Assembly (NCBI GenBank): GCA_948144175.1
Contig: CANXME010002322.1
Location: forward strand, 1 to 64,000
From: Closterium sp. NIES-65
Lineage: Eukaryota; Streptophyta; Zygnematophyceae; Desmidiales; Closteriaceae
Length of the DNA stretch: 64,000 bases
Direction: 5' to 3'
In this document: in pieces, positions 31,891 through 45,300 of the stretch
How positions within the stretch are numbered: position 1 is the first letter of the stretch
Layout of the letters: each line of letters begins with the position of its first letter
Translations under genes and position numbers: made by a program
The notes under the pieces: generated by a model
What the model was told of the DNA's origin: nothing
What the model saw: only the letters and a program-made list of their open reading frames with translations
The model's database searches: none

Positions 31891-34317
31891 TGCTCATGCA
31901 CAGGCATCATACTTTGTACTAGTGTGACACATAGTGCAATACTCGCTATCTCATTCCTTTGCAACCGTAATAAATCCTAATCAGATGAGATCGTTGCAGG
32001 CTTCAGGCATAGCGCACGTGAAGAACTAACCAAAAGCGAGCCAATAAATATACATCGTGACAAAATGAGTTAATAGCATCTATTGGTTTACGGAAGTATT
32101 CATCAATTACGTGATACATGATAAATATGCACATTGTAAACAACAGATTTAAAGGTACAATATCCATCAAAGCCACAAACAAACTAGGCAAACACCAAGA
32201 ATATTTCAATATGTAGGTACATACACATTGCATATCTATAACAAAAAGAAAATTATCCCGCAACACTCGGCGATTTATAACAACAACTGTTTCCAGCAAT
32301 AGCGCGAATTGAATTCCGAGCGCTCCTTGCACATGTTCGCGTCGTTTCTAGGTGGTTGCCCAACAACCACATCAGCCCCAACCATCGCAACAATGTTTCC
32401 TGCAAGATGTGACAATGCACAAACACAGCACACGGAACATAGAAAAAAGAATGCACCGTTTGAAGGTATGTTTTGGGGGCCGGGAATTTTGTGACGTAGC
32501 TCTCAACGCGAAGAGATGGACGAACGCGACTGAGTGTCGCACACAGGGTCGCCAGATCGCAAAATGCTGCGCTTGGAGCTTTTTTCCAGATAGCGCGTTT
32601 TGAGACGTCTCTAAACTAGATTGCTGCGCTTGGAGCTTTCTTTCAGAGCGAGATCGACCCGAGCAGCGAGCGACTGCACGCGCTAGTCGCTCAAAATGCG
32701 GCGCCACTCTGTAGGACGCCGTGACGGAAGCAGGAGAAGCGCCGGATACGCCAAAATATAAAAATAAAAAATCAGCATTCGGTATCAGTGCGCTTGTGAT
32801 CGCTTGTAAATCCGGATACCACAAGCGCCTGTGATAACTAGAAACGCCACGCGACTAGATGGTGGGAGGAGCATGTGAGCATATGTGTGTGCCCGACATT
32901 GCAAGAGCCCACTTGAACCTATTCTACGACAGTAGTTCAACTTGCACGGTTTGCCTAGTTGATGCTCGGTTACCACTCGCCTTATTCAACGAAGAAGCAC
33001 GAAGTTGCAAAAGTACAGCTAGTGGGGTACTACAAACAAATGTTGGTCGAGAAACCAACAAAGGAATACGAACCATGTTTAGGATGGCAACAGCTGACTC
33101 ACAAGCTCAGGCATCGAATTTGGAGTCGCGTCCCAAATTCGTACCTTGATTAAGGCCGTGCTTGGGCGAAATGAGAACGACGCAGGGCCTGCTTGTTTGG
33201 CTGTTCACTTCGCGGAACTAATAGGTGTGCGAGATAAATTTCATGTCGCAAAACACGGTTGGTAACCTACAAATGGCAATCGGCTGTGTATTCTGAAATG
33301 GAACGGTTGTGTCGAACTCGATATTCGAGTACTGGGTCGTAATCAGACCTCCCGTATGACTCCTTCCTACTACACCTGATGCCTATTTCAGTCCCCTTCT
33401 CCATCCTTCCCTGTACTCCTCTCTCGAGCGCGCGCTCCCCATGGGGAGAATGGGACTGTATTTGGGTAGCCTAGCGTGTCTTGTCTGGGAAACTCGAAGA
33501 ACTTATTCGAGGTCAAGAATATCTTAGTTTTGTCGTGGGCTAGTAACGCGCGGGCCGTTGGCTGTGAATGTCGACCACTGGGCGTATGGAGTGGCAGCGA
33601 GCGTGTTCAGAGTGGGCGGTTGAGTGAGCATTAGGGTGTACAGCTATGTCTAGCCACCATAATCTGAGTCGTGACGCATACTAGGCGTGCATTGCAAGAG
33701 CGCTATCTCCCATCGCAAGAGAAGGCGACTCGAATCGCCTCTACGAACCACTACGACTCGCGGCGGCGCCATTCCCTTTGCGACTCGTACCATACTCCGC
33801 GCATCCTGTGCTCTCGTCACTATTTTTTGGTCCGCTCGCTCCGTCGCAACACTTTCGAATTTGCCGCGTCGCGCCATCACGCGCCACGCGCTGCAGATCG
33901 ACGTACCGCGCCGCCGCTGGGACACTTCGAGCCGCGGAAACGATAGTCTAAGAAACCCTAGTTAGAGGTAAGCCTCCCCATCCATTCCCCAGTCAGACCT
34001 TCGCTTTCAAATCTTTGCAAGCCTGAGGCTCACAACTCATGGTCTAGGCGCTTCTAGTCTGTCAGAGGGGGTCGATGCGCAACTGTTGGTTACACACGGA
34101 GTTGCTTACGGATTCTGCACACTGCCAAGAGACTAGCAGAGCCCCTTGACGCATTCGTTGCCCTTATTAACATTGCTGCTTTCGCCCTGGTTCACGGAGT
34201 CACGCTGTCACTCACCCAGGCAATGACCGTCCAAGCATGTGACCCAGCTCAGGCTGAGACCTAGCCTGGACCCTGCGGCCCTTTTTACATCTAAGCTCAT
34301 TAACCATTATACCATTA
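31891..34317. other. Long interval with no supported gene
   Basis: 31900-32830 is AT-rich. A direct duplication of TGCTGCGCTTGGAGCTTT lies at 32567 and 32622. 33670-33960 is rich in CGACTCG-like words with frames open on both strands. A 14-bp palindrome CTCCCCATGGGGAG is at about 33435. No splice-supported exon or RNA gene was seen. Confidence 0.4.
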
Positions 34318-34738
34318 TGCTCTCACTGACCTGGGCTCTCACTGACCTGGGCTCTCACTGACCTGGGCTCTCACTGACATGGGCTCTCGTTGACCTGGGC
34401 TCTCGTTGACCTAGTCTCTGATTGACCTGGGCTCTCATTGACCTGGGCTCTCGTTGACCTGGGCTCTCATTGACCTGGGCTCTCAGTGACCTGGGCTCTC
34501 GTTGACCTGGGCTTTCATTGACCTGGGCTCTCGTTGACCTGGGCTCTCATTGACCTGGGCTTTCATTGACCTGGGCTCTCATTGACCTGGGCTTTCATTG
34601 ACCTGGGCTCTCATTGACCTGGGCTCTCATTGACCTGGGCTCTCATTGACCTAGGCTCTGATCGACCTGGGCTCTCATTGACCTGGGCTCTCTTTGACCT
34701 GGGCTCTCATTGACCCGGGCTCGGACTGACCTGGGCTT
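34318..34738. repeat. 16-bp minisatellite (CCTGGGCTCTCATTGA), about 26 units
   Basis: Regular 16-bp units with ATTGA, GTTGA and ACTGA variants. No coding frame spans it. Confidence 0.93.
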
Positions 34739-37732
34739 TATTTTAGGCTCTCATCGTTTCCCTGGTGTGTTTCGTTGCCCTGGTTCAGACACTCACGCTG
34801 TCACTACGCAGTCAAGAATTACCACGATTTGAAATGGATCTCTTAGCGCTGCTAACATAGTAGAAACAGCCTAAAGCTAATCGCTAGGCGCCCAAGTTAG
34901 AAACAGTCTATGCTTGATCTCAGGGTGCGAAGGTAGAGCGACCCAAAGCTGATGACTAGGTTATCTCTGACCTAACTGCAAGTGACCCCACATTTGTCGA
35001 GGCTAACCTATGACTGACCTAATCTGTGTCGGGCTTGCTTGTGCTTGGCCTAGCCTGGGACTAGGCATGAGCAAATAGCAACTTGTTTTAGTAACGAGGC
35101 GACGCGAGTTTTACTCTTTACTCGTCCAAAAAGGCGAGTAACCTACCTATTTGTCACGGATAAGAAAATGATCACAGCGAGGCAAGTGATACTCGCCTCG
35201 CCAGGAACACCTGATGTTGAGTTCATTATTTTTCATGGAAACATTGATCTGCAACCTCTCCCCCCCCCCCCCCACACCCACCCCCCCCCCCCTCCCCCCC
35301 TCATGAAAGTACTTTCATTTTCGCCTATATTCGCCTGTTAGTGTCCTAGCATCTGACTGACCTACCTTGTCATTGTCCTAGCCTGCGAGTGACCTGGTTT
35401 CTGTTTGTTCTTGCTTGTGCTTAACCTTACTGGTGATTGGCCGAGCTTGGGACTGTTGCAGCCTCCGACTGGCCTAATCTGTGAGTGACCTAGCTTGTAG
35501 CTTACCCAGCTTGTCACCAACTTGGCCTCTGAATGACTATCATAGGCCCTGACTAACCTAGCGTGTGGGGGGGCTAGCTTCGATGGACCTATCTTGTGAG
35601 GGTCTTGCCTCTGACTGACCTTTCGTGTGACTGACCTTTCGTGTGACTGGCCTTTCGTGTGACTGACCTAGCCTGTGACCAACCTAGTTAGCTTAGCTCC
35701 CAACTGGCCCAGTTCCTACGGATCTGAGTTATCCTGTAAGCAGTGGCTAGATTTGATTCATAATCACATATGACGATGGAGATTTGTTAAGGTTCGCTGC
35801 TTGTTTGGGATTTGAATCGCTACCAGGACTGAAAATCTCGTCTTGATTTGGCTGGGATACAGCTAGGCTAGGTGCACGGATTGAGGGGAGGAGGGTAAGA
35901 TGCCGTTGTTGGAAACTGTGCGACAGAACAAGTGCAGCAAATTTGTGTGGACAGAAAACGTCGGGTAAGGCTGATACGGTCAGGGTGGTTCAGGGTGGTC
36001 AATGGATTGGGAAGGAGGTGGCGATATGAATGTAGAGCATTTTTTCTCTTTTTTTTTGCGTCAATCTGACAATATGCCAATTTGCACGGCGGGGCGATAA
36101 AAGTTGTTCTATAATCGCCCTGTAGTATTCTTGTATAGTGTAATGCGTAGTTCCGAGTGTATTATGGATTGCCAAAGGCCAGTGGATTTACACAGTATGC
36201 TCGCTAGTGACAGACAAAGGCTATGATTCAACCAGCCTACGACCAACCTAGTCAGTGACTAACCAAGCACGTTTTCCAGCCTCTGATGGACCAGACTTGT
36301 GATTCCTTTACAGGGGACCAACTGTGACTGGCCTAGCTTCTGACCACCTACGAGCATGATCATTTTTGCAGCTGTCACGTTGTCTCAACAGTTGCTAATT
36401 CTGAGCTTCATCAAAAACAATTCCATTGCGCTCCTTACCACCACCAATAACCCCTTCCACTCACTTATCCCATGCTACTACTCTGGCCTAACACCTTTTT
36501 GCGATGGCCGAGCCAATTCTGGCTTAATTTATGGCCAGGGTCTGTAAGTTGTCTCTCAAGCCACGTTTGTGAGTCGACTTATGGAATTTGAGCATGTCCA
36601 GCCACATCTCGAGTTTCTTTCGCTACCATTTCTGTTCTCCCAAGCCCTGTCGTTTCAAGTTCCCTCGTTGTGTGCTCGCTCCGGCTTCCCTCACACGCAT
36701 GCGTGAGCTTAGTTTTGGTCAGTCTTTCGTCTCCAGTAACAAGAAAAGCTGCCAGGGCCACGTTGCATAAGCTATGCCAGGCTGAGGTCTTCGCCTCGCC
36801 GTCATTGCTGCTCCATCCACTCCTCATGCGTCCTATCTTACTCTGTTCCTCCTCCTGGCTTCAGTTCTGGCCTTTTGCTGTTGGTTCTTCTGCCACTTTC
36901 AGTGGCCCCCACCTACTTACACTGATGTCAAGGTCTGGTGCAAGCCTCGCCTACCTGCCTCTTTTCACACTGTGGATACAATCAGATTTTGAAATACATA
37001 GAAGAAGAAGAGATTCCTGTCTTTGCTTCTCGTGTTCTCTCTTCCCCTCCTCTCCCTTCCTGTCGCCCTACATTTGTGTTTCTTTAAACCATTTTTTTTT
37101 CACACCAATGTATCTGGGACGATCTGGGTGCTCTGCTAATAAAGCGCGCTCTATCTGGCTGATGCTACACCACCTTCTTACCGGCCCCCTATGTGTACCT
37201 CTCCAAGCCTGGTCATTGTCTCCCTTGTCTGTCTTCTCTGGTTCCTCTTAGCGTTGTGTTTGTTGTTGTACTCTTTCAGCAAATTTCTGCATGTCTTTGC
37301 TGTCTCCTCCTACTATGCTTGGCCTGCATGCTTTGCCAGTCGGGGTGAATTGCTTTAACATCGACACCCGATGCAGTCCCTACCGCTTCACCACTACAAT
37401 TGTTTCCACCTTGATGCGATACTTGTGGTGTCCCTTTCCAACAGCCCATTTTTCAACCAAGTACCTCTTTTTCTGCTGCTACTTATCTGCTCTCTTTGTC
37501 ACATCACTGCCTCATCTCTCATGCCTGTGTAATTGGTTTTTGTTTGTGTGTCCACTCACCATGCACCTTCTCCGTCTTTTGTTTTTACGTTTCTGTTTTT
37601 TCGCAAAACCTTAAACCCTGCCCTACCCAGGCTTGTTTGCTCTCGCCAGGCGGCAGAGAAAGGGGGCAATTGAACGCACGGAACAATCAGCCATAGAACG
37701 AGGGCTGTTTGAGGAGTCAGTGAGTGGATGAG
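34739..37732. other. Long interval with no supported gene
   Basis: Contains a C-rich tract (about 35260-35305) and degenerate TGACTGACCTAGC/TTTCGTG repeats (35340-35700 and 36220-36350). 36600-37620 is T-rich and may include introns or the 5' region of the LRR gene that follows. No domain recognised. Confidence 0.4.
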
Positions 37733-38864
37733 ATGGCTGCTGAGAGAGTGCTGAGTGGGCTGAATGAGTTGGTCAAAGAGGCGGTGCTGGCAGCAGTTAG
37801 ACGGGAGCTGGCTGCACACAAGGAGGAGGTGGATGAGTTGCGGCACATGCTGACAGCAGTGAAGGGGGAGTTGGCAGCGGTGAAAAAGGAGTTGGTGGAA
37901 CAAAAGGGTACTATGGCAGAGCAATGGGCTGAGGGTAGTAGGGCATCAGATGCAGGAGGCCTGAGAGGGGAGAGTAGAAAGAGAAGGCACGAAATGGTAG
38001 CAGAGATTCCATGAGAGGAGGAGAGGAGGAAAGAGGTGCAGGAGTCAAACCTGCCATATGCCATGGAGGAATTGGCAGTCAGCAAGGAATGGCAGAAGGT
38101 ACAAGATGTGAAAGTGAATGTTACACGGAGGATCAAGCGGAGTGTAGGCGATAAAAAGACTGCATGGCGGGTGAGTGCTTAGGGGCCTGTTCCATAGAGC
38201 ATATATTGCTTGCCATCCCTTCCTTATCACCACCATGATCATCCATTCCCTTGCTATGCTTTCTCTCTTGGTTCATTTCTTCCAGGCAATCAAGGAAGCA
38301 TTACAGAAGTCCGATCTGAGCCTGGCTGGTCTCCGCGGCCTCTCAGACGCCATGCTCGTCCATGTGTCCACAATGACGCACCTGACGAGCATTGACTTTG
38401 ACTCAACGTCAGGCTTCAGTACAGAGGGCATCAAACACCTCTACAGACTGCCCCAATTAGAAAAGCTAAACTTCAATTACACTGATTTCTCAGACTGTGC
38501 CTTGGAAGGCATTGGGTCCTTGACCAGTCTCACAGACCTCTCTCTCCATCAGGCCAATGTGACCGATGCCAGACTGTCGCACTTGACACCTCCGTCCTCT
38601 CTCAAAGACCTGCAGCTTGGTTATTGCAGTGGTGTGATAGATGCCGGCATCGTGCATCTGGTGAGGCTGACAGGGCTTGAGAGGCTTGATCTGGATGGCA
38701 CGGCAGTCACGGATGATGGGCTGCAGCAGCTGACTGCCCTGACCAAGCTGACATATCTCTATACGCCTTGGCAGCTGAATGCGCCCCACCAATATGACAA
38801 TTTCGTTTACACCAAGATGACAGATCTCTATACCTTGAAGTTGCCTATGTATGCAGACTTATAG
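37733..38864 (+). pseudogene. Coiled-coil plus LRR protein, two exons, one in-frame stop
   Basis: Exon 1, 37733-38170, starts at ATG and encodes a charged heptad-rich segment (VLAAVRRELAAHKEEVDEL, KGELAAVKKELVEQKG) that should form a coiled coil. Exon 2, 38286-38864, follows a TTCTTCCAG acceptor and encodes about six LRRs of the LxxLxLxxTxVTDxGL type (for example LERLDLDGTAVTDDGLQQL), as in F-box/LRR and bacterial GALA proteins. The exons join in phase 0 across a 115-nt GT-AG intron, predicting 338 codons. TGA at 38012-38014 interrupts exon 1, and the frame stays protein-like on both sides of it. So it is a recent pseudogene, a sequencing error or a site needing another splice. No membrane segment. 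Its function is probably protein binding; the partner is unknown. Confidence 0.7.
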
Positions 38865-40649
38865 GAAGGTATGGTAGGTTGGCAGGGAGCGATGTGGAAG
38901 GGAGGGAGATGAGTTGAGGGAAGAGTTGGCTGACTGGTATGAGGCAAGGGGACTGAAGCATGAGGGATGGAGCACATGGATGGCTATGCCAGTCAGAGGC
39001 TAGGCTCTTGTTCACAGTAATGAGCAACCTCCGTTTGATCCGTACGCAAACATGGGTAGTGGAAGCAAGGGGTGTGGATAATAGTGAACACACGACCTAT
39101 TTCTACACAGCCTGCCAGAAATGCAAATCGCTTATTAATATACTTGTCCTTGCCGGGATTGTTACACGAGCAGGGGTACCGTAATTTGGTTGGCTGGCTT
39201 GGCTTTGAGCCTGCAATGTGAGCCACAATTGACTCACAATCAAATTACATCGTAGGTCTTATGAATGACCTCACCACTTACCACATTCCAAAACAATAAA
39301 ATCTTATGGTCTTTGAAGAAATAGTACCAGTATCAAAGACCTAGAGGAGGCATTGTTGTGCTCCTTTGTGTTTGTCGCAAGCATGCCGCCGCCTAAGGCA
39401 CATTGCAAACACACTGTGAACGCCTTGGGACTTGCAGTGTTGATTCTGGCCATTCCAGCCACCTTGGTTCGGCCCGAATCCCAACCACCAACTACCCCAG
39501 CTTGCAACCTCCACCAGCCCCACCTCCCTGCATGCCATGTCTGGGAAGGCGACTGCTAGAAGCAGCTGCACTGAGATACGGAAAGGGGAAGACAAGGTGG
39601 GGCGTTGCAGTGCAAGAAGTTGATTTCTCGAGAGGAAAGAGGGGAGGGGGGGCGGAGAGGGGTAGGGGGAGGGGGAGGGGGAGGGGGGAGAGAATTGGGT
39701 GAGAGCAGGCGGTCATGGTGCCGGTGATGTGGAGGATGATAGTTGCATCCATGAGAGTTGCAACATTGTAGAGTGATAAGGTCAGTCATAATAGATGAAA
39801 ATAATAAGCTTTTCCTGTGGCAGCATCAAACATCAGGCTGGTAAATCACTACACTCTCAACCTGAAATTCTGCACTAAATGACACAGCATCTCCTTTTCC
39901 ATCCCACGTATCTAACCTACAAACAAAGCATCACAATCTCCTTATGTTCACTTCTCTTTAGTGTTGTGTCATCTGCTACACATGGGCAAGAAAGGATATA
40001 ATTCCTTCACAGCCCTTTCGTTTGCATACCAAGTCAGATGTGGTAGGAGAAGAGCCTTGTGGGAGGAATGAAACACGGCGACAGAACTGTGAATAGTAGT
40101 GGGTTTTGATAGAGAGTAGGGGGAGTATTACCGTAATCTCCCAACAATAAGACCCGGAAATGACTTGTGTGAACATCAAAGAAGGGAAATATTTATCTAG
40201 ACCCATGAATCATACACATGCTAAGGGTCATGAAGTGGGTTGGGCGGGAGGGGAGAGGGGGGTGGGGGGGGAGGAAGAAGGGGTGTAGTAGGAAGAGGGG
40301 GGAGTGGAGGCTCACATTGAGTTGCACAAAGCAATAAGAGAGTAATATTGTAATCTCCTAGCAATAAAACCCGGGTTCAAGAATGGGAGAGTGAGGGATG
40401 GAGTAGTGGGTCGACCTCAAGAATAGGAAAGTGAGACTAATTCACGAAGTAACAAACTAAGGGAGGAGAATATGTTGTTGGATACGAGCACGACTGGCGA
40501 ATATATTGCAACTACAAGAGGGAAGGGAGGGGGAAGAGGAGGTAAGAAGAGGGGGGACATGGAGGGGGGGGGGGGGGGGGGGAGGGGGGGGGAGAGTGGG
40601 AAATTGGAGTCTCACACATTTATGTATGCCGACAGTGCGCCGAGCAAAG
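38865..40649. other. Interval with no supported gene
   Basis: An inverted repeat GTAATTTGGTTG...CAATCAAATTAC lies at about 39181-39250. 39540-39790 resembles 47700-48010. G-rich tracts are at 39640-39690, 40240-40300 and 40560-40595. No exon structure was found. Confidence 0.4.
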
Positions 40650-40654
40650 ATACC

Positions 40655-40775
40655 TCATGAACCCCATGGCTGACTGACTGACCCTTGGCTGACTGACTAA
40701 TCCATGGCTGATTGACTCTGACTGACCCATGGCTGACTGACACTGACTGACCCATGGCTGACTGACTGTTCCATG
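40655..40775. repeat. Short array of TGACTGACCCATGGCTGACTG units
   Basis: About five degenerate units, each with CCATGGCTGA. Confidence 0.8.
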
Positions 40776-40875
40776 GCCTTCGCCAACATGCTGAACCGCC
40801 TGCTTGGACTTGCACACTGAAAGAGGCTTACAACCCGGCATAAGAAGGCCCAGTCCGTGCTTAACCCGTGCCCCG

Positions 40876-41190
40876 TGAGCTGGTCTTGTTGAAGCCATGC
40901 CTGTGCTCTCACCCCACCTTGCTGAACCCGTGCCATTTGAGCTGCCCTTGTTGAAGCCATGCCTGTGCTCTCACCCCACCTTGTTGAACTCGTGAACCGT
41001 GAGCTGCCCTTGTTGAAGCCATGTCTGTGCTCTCACCCCACCTTGCTGAACCCGTGCACCGTGAGCTGCCCTTGTTGAAGCCATGCCTGTGCTCTCACCC
41101 CACCTTGCTGAACCCGTGCACCGTGAGCTGCCCTTGTTGAAGCCATGCTTGTGCTCTCACCCCACCTTGCTGAACCCGTGCCCTGTGAGC
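40876..41190. repeat. 62-bp minisatellite, left part
   Basis: Five units of 62 bp (GTGAGCTGCCCTTGTTGAAG and following), spaced exactly 62 bp (GAGCTG at 40877, 40939, 41001, 41063 and onward). Interrupted at 41191 by an insertion. Confidence 0.93.
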
Positions 41191-42263
41191 TGCGGAGATA
41201 ACTACTACAACGGGAGCTAGACTACGGGCTAGGCACGGGGTGCTCGTGTGATTTCTGCATTCGTTGTTCCTTAGTCGTTTTCCTAGTGCACACATTGCTT
41301 GCTAGATCACGGGGCAATTTGGCAAGAGTTTCACTAGAGAAAGTTGACAATAATAGTTAGCAACAACATTGGCAACACAGACTACATCAGAGCTAGCTAG
41401 GCTGCTGGTCGACCTCCAGCGCAACATGGTCGACCGCACTCCAGCGTAGCAGCGCTCACTCCGCTCCAGCGTTGCAGAGTAGCGGTGCCCCAACGTTGCA
41501 AATCCATGGTGTGCCAACGCTGCAGTAAGTCGGTTGTACAGCGTTGCACCCGCAGGACAACGGTGCATCTGCTTCGCAGGTGCGCGCAGCTGGTTGGCGC
41601 TCCACCCCTTGTCACGAGCACAGCGCAGACGCCTAGCAGACTCCAGGCCAGCGACTGCGCCCACCAGCCACGTCCGCCTCGGGATACCACCCCCGAGGTC
41701 GGCCTCGCAGACCCCACCCCACCGACGCTCGCGCACGTCGCCCAGGTATCCCGGTCGACCGGGCAACCATGCCCGGTCACCCATGCCCGGCGTCCCCAGT
41801 CCAGCGTCCAGACGCCCAGGACGCCGTCCTAACCCCCCCAGGTTGGCGTCCAGACGCCTAGGACGCCTTCCAGACATACAGGGTGGCATCCAGCCTCCCA
41901 GGACGTCGATCAAACTCCCAGGTCGGCGTCCAGGCCCCCAGGACGCCCAGGTCGGCGTCCGGGCCCCCAGGACGCCGTGCAGATGCCTAGAGCAGCATCC
42001 CAGGCTCCTAGACCGCCGTGCAGACGCCTAGGTCGACGTCTAGCCTCCCAGGACGTCAACCAGGCGTCCAGGATGCCGACCAAGCGTCCAAGACAGCGTT
42101 CTCCTGCTCGGCGCCCTCCAGCCAGGCACCCTCCAGCTCGGCGCCCTTGTAGTGGCCCCCGTGCCCACTGCTGCAGGTCGGCTGCAACCCCCGCACACCC
42201 GACCACGAGATCGGCTCTGCCCAAGCAAGGACGGGGCCAAACAACACTCTCGTTGACATGAGC
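41186..42263. mobile_element. 1,068-bp insertion with TG...CA ends and target duplication (solo LTR-like)
   Basis: The segment 41191-42258 starts TGCGGAGATAAC and ends CTCTCGTTGACA. It is flanked by TGAGC at 41186-41190 and 42259-42263. The flanking 62-bp units have TGAGCTGCCC once, so this is a target-site duplication. The match can be read as 5 bp (TG...CA element, LTR class) or up to 8 bp (TGAGCTGC), because the element's first three bases equal the host's next three. No terminal inverted repeats, PBS or pol are visible. The interior (41740-42110) is a GC-rich degenerate repeat of CCCAGGACGCCGTCCAGACG type. A solo LTR or a non-autonomous LTR element fits best. Confidence 0.72.
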
Positions 42264-42368
42264 TGCCCTTGTTGAAGCCATGCCTGTGCTCTCACCCCAC
42301 CTTGCTGAACCCATCCGGTGCCCCGTGAGCTGCCCTTGTTGAAGCCATTCCTGTGCTCTCACCCCATC
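42259..42368. repeat. 62-bp minisatellite, right part
   Basis: Continuation of the interrupted array, about 1.8 units. Confidence 0.9.
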
Positions 42369-45300
42369 TTTGCATGCCCCTCTTTGGCAGGCGCAAGTTC
42401 AAGATTACGACTATCTTTACCGTCTCTCTCTAGCTCTAGTGTCCTTCCAACACTGCATCGTCACATGTGCCGAGTGGTTTGAATTTAGAAAAACGAAAAA
42501 CACACGTTCATGATTTTTTAATGGTTGCAGGCTAAGCTATTAGTCATGCTGCAAGGAGAAATCATGGTTCAAATTACAAAGAGTATCAATCAAGATCTGA
42601 TTCAACCCGGACTGAGCCCCATTCCACAACACAGTTCCAGAAAATATTATTGTATAACCATCTGCCATACCTTCTTCTTATGATATGATTCCATCTGACA
42701 TATGTAGCAATCATTTAGTTTTTTTACAAGTTGGTTGGCTTGGCATGATGCCAGCTTTTTTATCACCGTCCGTGTCAAATCAGGCCAGGAGATGTGGCAG
42801 GCACCACTTTGCTGAGAACACTTGACAAATTTCTATCAAGCTTACGATTGGTGGCACATTTTACAACAAAGAAGGCGATTTCACAACAAACAATACAAGC
42901 ATAGCGCAAGCATCTTGCACACATTCTTCTAACCAAACCAAGAAACAATACAAGGAGGAAGTGGGGGGTATCAGAGGCGTGAGGAGTAAGAGAGCGGGAC
43001 TATGAGAGGAGTGGAGGGTATGAGATGTAATTCTCAAGGTGCAAAGTAATACCGCGTTGCAGGTTAGATATGTGGGGTGGAAAAACAGATGATATGTCAC
43101 ACAGTGCAGATTGTTAGGTTAAGAGTGTAGTGATTTACATGCATGATGTTTTGAAACCGACACTCTTTCTCTCTTAAAATCCCACACTCACTCTACAAGT
43201 GAACCTGTTCCGTACTTTAGAAACAACCATGCATTCGACAGCTAAGAATTCTAGAAAGAAGGTGATATGCACATGGTGGACGTGGGTTGGGCACATGGTG
43301 GAGGTGGGATGTGCCATCCACAAAAGTGAGGGGCTGGTGCCCTCGATCTTCCCTACCCTCACTGTTGTCACCCACCTACCGTACCATTTTCCCACAACCC
43401 CATCCCTCTTCATTTGGCAGGCGCAAGGTCAAATGTCAATTGTTGGAATAGTCAGCTGTGGACTTCCGTCAGTGGAGTGGCTCGCTTGAATAGGTCAACA
43501 TCCCACCACCCTCTTCAAGTTCTTGGCCTTCATCCTACCTGCCTGCCATGCCTTTCCTTTCTTCCACCTCCCTGTTCTCTCCCGCCCTCTTTCCCTGACC
43601 ACCCTTCCCGCATAGACCAGCCAGTAGCATCCTTCTTCTGCTGTCCATATGCCCACATGAGATGAATGATCTCTCATCTCTGCAATGAGGTCAGATTCGA
43701 ACCTACCCTATAGGTGTCTGCTCGCATCGTCACCTGGCTAGCCACCACTGCCATTGACACCCCATCCTTTCTTGGATCGACCCTTTCCATATGGACGACT
43801 CAAGTCCCTTGATCTTATCATCACATCACACCATCACACAAGCATCCCATCACATCGTCACACGATCTTCCAGTCACCCCATTAACCCATTACCCATATT
43901 CCCATATTCCCATCACCACATCATACCATTACCCCTTCGGCCATCGTCTCGTAATCCCTGCACCATGCGCTTGCTTTGCCGTTGGCCCTCAATGCGATTG
44001 TTTGTGTCAAACAGCCCTGAAGTCACTGTCTCATCTATAACACATCGCTACCCACTGGGTCAAAACGAGAGTGTTATTTGGCGCAGAGGAATGCCCATTA
44101 ACACTTAGCCCACAGGCGTTACATGTATGCCCCTGCATGTACCCAACTGTAGTAGTCGCATATAAGGATTTAAGCATGGGAGGGAGGGGGCAGCGGCAAA
44201 AAAAACAAGACAGAATCTATCACAGGAGGCGACAAGGGCCAGGGATGTAGGACGGAGCACATTGGCATGACTGGCTAACGTATAGAGATGAGACTAACAT
44301 GTAGCGTAACGAGATGATAGTTGGGCTACAAGGCTAAATTGAGATGCGAGGCTTGGGAGATGAAACCACAGCGGCAGAAATCCAAAGGATATTGAGATAG
44401 AGCACGGTGGAGCTGTGAACGAAGCACAGGAAAAGAAACATGTAGGAGGATGGATCGGATACTGTGTGCAGGTGAGGGAGCACGGAGGGGTGGGAATGGG
44501 GGAGGGGTGGGATTCAGAGGTAAGGGGCGTGGAGGGGATGGGGTGAAAAGTAGGCGCTGAGAAACGGGAAGGAGGAAGGGGATAGAATGAGAAGGGGGAG
44601 AGACGGTGAAGAGGGAGGGAGAAGAGAGGGTAGAGCGAGAGGAGAGGGGAGGAGCAGGAGGGAGGAATGGGTGGAAAAGATGAAGGAGGGGGTGGGAGAA
44701 GGGGGTAGGAGCGGGGGGGGTAGAGGGAGAGCCGTGGTGGGGGAGTAGGCAGCAGTGGTGACAGGCCTTTTAAGTAGTGGAAATGCCTGTTTCCGAAGTG
44801 CTCATCTGCCTGTCGGTAAACTACTTCTCATTAACACAACGGACCGTCACTTAGCAAAATTGCTCCTGTGTACCCTTTGAAGTAATAACTGAGCCTGGTT
44901 CACGTTCACACCTCCTCACCATCGGCCCTCCTGCTGCTTCATTGGCACCTGTGGTGCTCCCCGTGGTCCTGCAGCAGCAGAAGCGACCCTTCCTCTCTGC
45001 TGCCAGGCACGCAACCTGTTCTTCTAAAGGACAGACACAACCTTGACAAACCGAAGCTGCACCGAGCGCTGGCGGAGGCTGAGCCAGATTGGTGGAGCAG
45101 GTGGCCCGGAGCAACAGAGCCATGACCCCGTCGCCCCGACTCCTCTCTCTGCCCTTCTGTGAATCTTCGCCACTGCCCCTTCTCCCTCCTTGGCCCTGGT
45201 GGTGAGAACTGCCCTTTAGTGTTGGCCGACTAGCTTGTCACAGTCCCCAAGACCTCCGCCCCCCGGCCCCCTCCTGGTCTGCTTTTCACGAGCCTTTCCT

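Noticed and set aside
43680..43760. Possible second tRNA (T-loop-like GATTCGAACC)
   Set aside because: No matching acceptor or anticodon stems could be folded around it.
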